Positions 5,346-9,997 of a stretch of 9,997 nucleotides of DNA are shown one piece after another. The number at the start of each line of letters is the position of its first letter. Position 1 is the first letter of the stretch. The translations under genes and the position numbers were made by a program. This DNA is from Clostridia bacterium (lineage in GTDB: Bacteria; Bacillota; Clostridia; Oscillospirales; Acutalibacteraceae): the NCBI GenBank assembly GCA_900757335.1, contig CAAENL010000046.1:1-9997 (forward strand), given 5' to 3'. The notes below the pieces were generated by a model. It ran no database searches. It was given only the letters and a program-made list of their open reading frames with translations, and had not been told where the DNA came from.

Positions 5346-5546
5346 GAATGTTTTAATTTAAATTTAATTAAAAACTATTTTATTTAAACGGAAACATAAT
5401 CCAATTTAAAATATACAGTATTAAAAAACTATATAAATAATAACTGTTTTTAGATTTTAAATGAAATCTTATTTTCCAATCAAATTATAGTTTCATATAA
5501 ATATTGTTCGGTCGCTTTCTGTTCTTTCCTATCCGAAGTATAAAAC
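5346..5546. other. AT-rich intergenic stretch, nothing recognised
   Basis: This is the middle of the 314-nt gap between the 286-aa paralogue and the NlpC/P60-like gene. Apart from the flanking promoter (5317-5345) and terminator (5547-5572) I see no gene, repeat copy or structured RNA here. Confidence 0.6.
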
Positions 5547-5572
5547 AAAAAAGAGCCCTTAGAGCTCTTTTT
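5547..5572 (-). terminator. Rho-independent terminator after the NlpC/P60-like gene
   Basis: AAAAAGAGC pairs with GCTCTTTTT around a seven-base loop, with a T-rich tail on the minus strand. It begins 26 nt past the TAG at 5599. The A-flanked stem is nearly symmetric and might also work on the plus strand. Confidence 0.85.
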
Positions 5573-5598
5573 AGCGTGACAAAAATGTTAATTCTATA

Positions 5599-6288
5599 CT
5601 ACTTTCGATTTTTTTTGATAACTTTAGAACACTTGTTTTTTACACCTGCATCAGAATCTTTTTTTACATAATTAATCCAAGGAAGTTTGCCATGTTTTTT
5701 CCAAACTCTAGTATTATAACCTTTTTTATCTTTATTCAAAGCAGTTATTTGTACACCATTATTCCATTTTGGAGTGGACTCTACAACCAATCCATTCCCG
5801 ATATATACTCCGATGTGACCTTTTAACCAAACTGCTTCTCCTATTTCGATATTACTAAAATTATCCGAAACATCTTTACAAATACCTATTATGCCGTCCG
5901 CGTTTTTGTCTACAACATTATTTGATTTATGAACTGCTCCGCCAAACGGATCATTTTTATCCCCTTTCCATCCCCACAGTATGCCTTTTATTAAATTTGA
6001 ACAATCAAATCCAAATGTGTCTGAAGAAGCTTTATTTATCATCTCTCGACGAACAGCAGTAGTATTATATTTATGATTTTTAGTATATATATCCTTGTTT
6101 TCGTCTGTCATAGGTGCTCCATAACAACCCATAACGTACAAAGTTTTATAATTTTTTGCTACTTTAACAATTTTTTCAGAAAATTCCTTATTAGTCATAA
6201 CAGGTGACTTTGCAAAAGCATGGATAAGTCCTAAATTTAAACACAAAAACACAGACGTGATAAAACATAAAATTCGTTTTTTATTCAT
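5599..6288 (-). CDS. Secreted NlpC/P60-like cysteine hydrolase (229 aa)
   Basis: This is probably a secreted peptidoglycan hydrolase or amidase of the NlpC/P60 superfamily. A signal peptide spans 1-26 (hydrophobic 6-22, cleavage after AFA). The catalytic domain is about 33-205. The nucleophile motif FDCSNLIKG contains Cys96, with the usual helix after it. The strand motif GHIGVYIGNG contains His158. Glu170 in VVEST is a reasonable third polar residue. A tryptophan-rich WGWKG follows the active-site helix, as in several clostridial members. There is no SH3 or LysM cell-wall domain, so targeting would rely on the catalytic domain; the C-terminal tail (208-229) is Lys-rich. The ATG is supported by AAAGGT (6296-6301). 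It stands alone with its own promoter and terminator, between guaB and the paralogue array. The family assignment comes from motifs only. Confidence 0.75.
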   Translation of the reverse strand: MNKKRILCFITSVFLCLNLGLIHAFAKSPVMTNKEFSEKIVKVAKNYKTLYVMGCYGAPMTDENKDIYTKNHKYNTTAVRREMINKASSDTFGFDCSNLIKGILWGWKGDKNDPFGGAVHKSNNVVDKNADGIIGICKDVSDNFSNIEIGEAVWLKGHIGVYIGNGLVVESTPKWNNGVQITALNKDKKGYNTRVWKKHGKLPWINYVKKDSDAGVKNKCSKVIKKNRK

Positions 6289-6330
6289 GATTCTGACCTT
6301 TCGTTAATTTTTAATTCTGTAAATTTCTAA

Positions 6331-6339
6331 ATTATATCA
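6331..6339 (-). promoter_or_regulatory. Extended -10 promoter of the NlpC/P60-like gene
   Basis: The minus strand reads TGATATAAT, a TGn-extended -10, 43 nt before the ATG. The -35 region is only AT-rich, with no good match at 16-18 nt. No terminator for guaB is visible in the 76-nt gap, so read-through from guaB is possible. Confidence 0.6.
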
Positions 6340-6364
6340 TAACTTTGATTTTAAAATATAAATG

Positions 6365-7873
<1,509 letters not shown>

Positions 7874-7884
7874 TTATATTCAAA

Positions 7885-7906
7885 CTTTGCCCTATCTAGG
7901 GCAAAG
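7885..7906 (-). terminator. GC-rich palindrome between serS and guaB (terminator or attenuator)
   Basis: CTTTGCCCTA and TAGGGCAAAG form a perfect inverted repeat with a 2-nt centre. As RNA it gives a 9-bp stem with a four-base loop. The minus-strand tail is TTTGAATAT followed by an A run, so the U tract is short. It may end serS transcription inefficiently, act as an attenuator in the guaB leader, or be a DNA operator. No convincing guaB promoter was seen: TTTTCC-17-TATAAA upstream of the palindrome is weak. The rest of the 7862-7986 gap shows nothing else. Confidence 0.5.
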
Positions 7907-7986
7907 AATCAAACTTATTTTTATAACGCAAAGCCAATGCTCGGAAAAATAATTTTCATTCCAAACACCGGCTGTAAATATAAGAT

Positions 7987-9258
7987 TTATTTAATGATAT
8001 CCGTACCCATAAATTCTCTTAAAACTTCCGGAACGGTTACGCTGCCGTCTTCATTTTGATAATTTTCAAGAATCGCCGCAACTGTGCGTCCCACAGCGAG
8101 CCCTGAACCGTTTAAAGTATGAACAAGCTGTGCTTTTTCTTTGTTGCTGTTTTTGTATCTTATCGAAGCTCTGCGTGCCTGGTAATCTTCAAAATTCGAA
8201 CATGAAGATATTTCAACGTATCTTCCGTATGACGGCATCCAAACTTCTATATCGTAGGTTTTAGCAGAACAAAATCCCAAATCCCCCGTAGACAAACATA
8301 CTACCCTGTAGGGAATATTTAGCATTTGAAGTAATTTTTCGGCGTCGCTTGTAAGTTTTTCAAGTTCTTCATAAGAATTTTCAGGTTTAACAAATTTAAC
8401 AAGTTCAACCTTATTAAACTGATGCTGACGAACCAATCCTCGGGTATCTCTTCCCGCAGAACCTGCTTCCGAGCGGAAACAAGCAGAATATGCACAGTAT
8501 TTAATCGGTAATTTGTTACCGTCCAAAATTTCATCCCTGTGATAATTCGTAACAGGAACTTCAGCGGTCGGAATCAAATAATAATCTGTATTTTCAAGCT
8601 TAAACTCATCTTCTTTAAACTTTGGAAATTGTCCTGTACCGTAAAGAGAATCGCCGTTCACTATGTATGGCGGCAGCATTTCTTTGTATCCGTTTTGCGT
8701 ATGAGTGTTAAGGAAAAAGTTTATTACCGAACGCTCAAGTTTTGCTCCCAAACCTTTGTAAAAATGAAATCTTGCTCCTGTTACTTTTGCGGCTCTTTCA
8801 GGATCCAAAATATCAAGATTTTTTCCGATATCCCAATGTGCTTTGGCTTCAAATTCGAATTTTTTCGGTTCTCCCCAACGTCTTATTTCGACGTTTTCGG
8901 AATCGTCTTTTCCAATCGGAACATCTTTATTCGGAATATTCGGGATTGTTAAAATAAGTTCACGTTGATTTTTTTCAAGCTCTGAAAGTTCTTTGTTTTT
9001 CTCGCTGATTTTATTTGAAAGCTCTTTCATTTCACTCATAAGGGCAGAAGTATCTTCTCCGTTTTTTTTCATAGCGGGAATTTTTTTGCTTACCGCATTT
9101 TGAGTTGATTTCATGCTTTCGACTTCCGCGAGGGTTTTACGGCGAATTTCATCTGTTTTTAAAATTTCGTCTATTACTTCATCCCGATTGGCACCGCGGC
9201 TTGCAACCGCTTTTTTTACGCCTTCGGGATCATTTCTTATCACTTTTATGTCTAACAT
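7987..9258 (-). CDS. serS: Seryl-tRNA synthetase
   Basis: A cytoplasmic class II synthetase that charges tRNA(Ser), and tRNA(Sec) where present, with serine using ATP. The length of 423 aa is standard for the bacterial type. The N-terminal arm (about 28-105) is a charged antiparallel coiled coil that grips the tRNA. The catalytic domain follows, with TAEVP (231-235) in the serine-binding loop, motif 2 [14 protein letters not shown] (261-274) and motif 3 [17 protein letters not shown] (383-399). The [17 protein letters not shown] start is typical of the family. The ATG has AGGAG at 9269-9273, which lies inside the last codons of the upstream membrane protein gene, three nt away. The two are therefore probably cotranscribed and translationally linked. 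No T-box-like leader is visible in the window. Intact. Confidence 0.97.
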   Translation of the reverse strand: MLDIKVIRNDPEGVKKAVASRGANRDEVIDEILKTDEIRRKTLAEVESMKSTQNAVSKKIPAMKKNGEDTSALMSEMKELSNKISEKNKELSELEKNQRELILTIPNIPNKDVPIGKDDSENVEIRRWGEPKKFEFEAKAHWDIGKNLDILDPERAAKVTGARFHFYKGLGAKLERSVINFFLNTHTQNGYKEMLPPYIVNGDSLYGTGQFPKFKEDEFKLENTDYYLIPTAEVPVTNYHRDEILDGNKLPIKYCAYSACFRSEAGSAGRDTRGLVRQHQFNKVELVKFVKPENSYEELEKLTSDAEKLLQMLNIPYRVVCLSTGDLGFCSAKTYDIEVWMPSYGRYVEISSCSNFEDYQARRASIRYKNSNKEKAQLVHTLNGSGLAVGRTVAAILENYQNEDGSVTVPEVLREFMGTDIIK

Positions 9259-9261
9259 TTT

Positions 9262-9729
9262 TTAACGTCTCCTCTCGTACTTGTAGGTTTTATATCTTGG
9301 ACGCTTTTGAGAATAAGAAAAAAATTTACTTACTAAAAAATATATTACGGAACCGATACAAATTGCTGAAAATCCAATAAGATATTCCCAATTATTATTA
9401 CTGTACGTTATAAAGTAAAGTGCACATACACTCATTGAAATTACGGATAATATATTATCACGAGTATTTTCATACGGACAATTTTTTAAGGCTCCTGATA
9501 TCATTATACCAAAAATAAAATATTCAGTAAACATAAAAACATAATAAATATCGTAAATGCTGAATCTGTATCCCAGTTTTATACTACTGAAAAAACCGTT
9601 TATACAGTCGAAAATTACCGGATTACTTTCAATAAATTTTATATCCGTATACGGATTAAAAGCTATCCACAAAATCATCGCAGATGTGAGCAAAACATAT
9701 ATCAAATGTTTCGTTTTGTTATATGTCAC
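9262..9729 (-). CDS. Small four-helix membrane protein, possibly VanZ-like (155 aa)
   Basis: Hydrophobic helices are predicted at about 8-25, 60-82, 92-109 and 115-137, followed by a strongly basic tail (QKRPRYKTYKYERRR) that should be cytoplasmic. The segment FMFTEYFIFGIMISGAL resembles the HFxEYxxLGxLL core of VanZ-family proteins, but the usual histidine is missing. VanZ-like is therefore only a suggestion; a generic small membrane protein is the fallback. The start is GTG at 9729, supported by AAGGAGGG (9737-9744), seven nt upstream. The gene follows the truncated membrane gene by 15 nt and precedes serS by three, so it belongs to the same transcript. A link to serine metabolism is not implied by this position. 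Confidence 0.75.
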   Translation of the reverse strand: MTYNKTKHLIYVLLTSAMILWIAFNPYTDIKFIESNPVIFDCINGFFSSIKLGYRFSIYDIYYVFMFTEYFIFGIMISGALKNCPYENTRDNILSVISMSVCALYFITYSNNNWEYLIGFSAICIGSVIYFLVSKFFSYSQKRPRYKTYKYERRR

Positions 9730-9744
9730 GGATAAACCCTCCTT

Positions 9745-9996
9745 TTAAGTTTTTTTGGAATCGCTGTTTTTATCTTTCTTTTTAAAATGATTGTTAAAAA
9801 GCCACCAGACAAGCACTCCGAGAATATACCAAATAAAGTTTATAATAAACCCTATAACACGATAAAAAAATGTTGTTGAATGATTGAGCAGTAAGGCATA
9901 CAGAAATCCACATGTACACAAGTTTATTAATTTCCACTTTTTAGGAGTATTAGCTTCACTCGTTGCACGTGAAATTCTTGGATAAAATATACCTAA
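9745..9996 (-). CDS. C-terminal part of a membrane protein, truncated by the window edge
   Basis: An open frame enters from the right edge and runs 83 codons to TAA at 9745-9747. It has no start in the window, so the gene is cut by the boundary rather than broken. The visible part begins LGIFYPRISRATSE, then has two hydrophobic stretches (about 28-40 and 46-68 of the visible part, the second containing WYILGVLVWWLF) and a Lys-rich polar end (FKKKDKNSDSKKT). This arrangement is typical of the last helices of a membrane protein with a cytoplasmic tail. The family is not recognised. The RBS of the next gene overlaps its end, so the two are cotranscribed. Confidence 0.7.
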   Translation of the reverse strand, partial: LGIFYPRISRATSEANTPKKWKLINLCTCGFLYALLLNHSTTFFYRVIGFIINFIWYILGVLVWWLFNNHFKKKDKNSDSKKT

Positions 9997-9997
9997 A

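Noticed and set aside
8539..8957. Plus-strand open frames inside serS
   Set aside because: They lie opposite a highly conserved full-length SerRS gene and show no RBS or recognisable protein features.

Overview
The window looks like a low-GC Bacillota (Firmicutes) chromosome, most likely a clostridium-like lineage. The reasons are the high A+T content, AGGAGG-type ribosome binding sites, consensus sigma-A promoters, U-tailed hairpin terminators, almost exclusive TAA stops, and bacterial-type SerRS and IMP dehydrogenase. I cannot name a genus from sequence alone. Every gene I accept lies on the minus strand, so transcription runs from position 9997 towards 1.

Region 1 (about 6.3-10 kb) is mostly housekeeping. 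A truncated membrane protein gene, a small four-helix membrane protein gene (possibly a diverged VanZ-like protein) and serS (seryl-tRNA synthetase) are packed with gaps of 15 and 3 nt and probably form one operon. guaB (IMP dehydrogenase) follows after 125 nt that contain a strong GC-rich palindrome. Its true start is an internal ATG, six codons downstream of the longest open frame's TTG.

Region 2 (about 0.1-6.3 kb) is an accessory secretome locus. Six consecutive genes each begin with a signal peptide, and most have their own promoter and terminator. In transcription order they are: a small NlpC/P60-like cysteine hydrolase; three tandem paralogues (286, 239 and 319 aa); a small cysteine-rich secreted protein; and a 433-aa secreted coiled-coil protein. 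The paralogues share a signal peptide, an NSVVRKIKDVG motif, a W-x-K-x-HPK motif and one transmembrane helix, but their C-terminal halves are unrelated.

The tandem paralogues are the most unusual part. Each is driven by a perfect TTGACA-17-TATAAT promoter. A roughly 135-bp 'terminator + promoter + RBS' cassette is repeated three times between and after them. The third copy no longer drives a gene: its promoter spacer, RBS and start codon are all damaged, which suggests that a fourth family member was lost. The two closest paralogues are about 94% identical in DNA over their first 333 coding bases, yet most differences change the amino acid. After that module their coding sequences diverge at an Ala/Glu/Lys repeat tract. 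I read this as a recombining family of membrane-anchored or secreted proteins of unknown function. No mobile element, CRISPR array, tRNA or rRNA was recognised.
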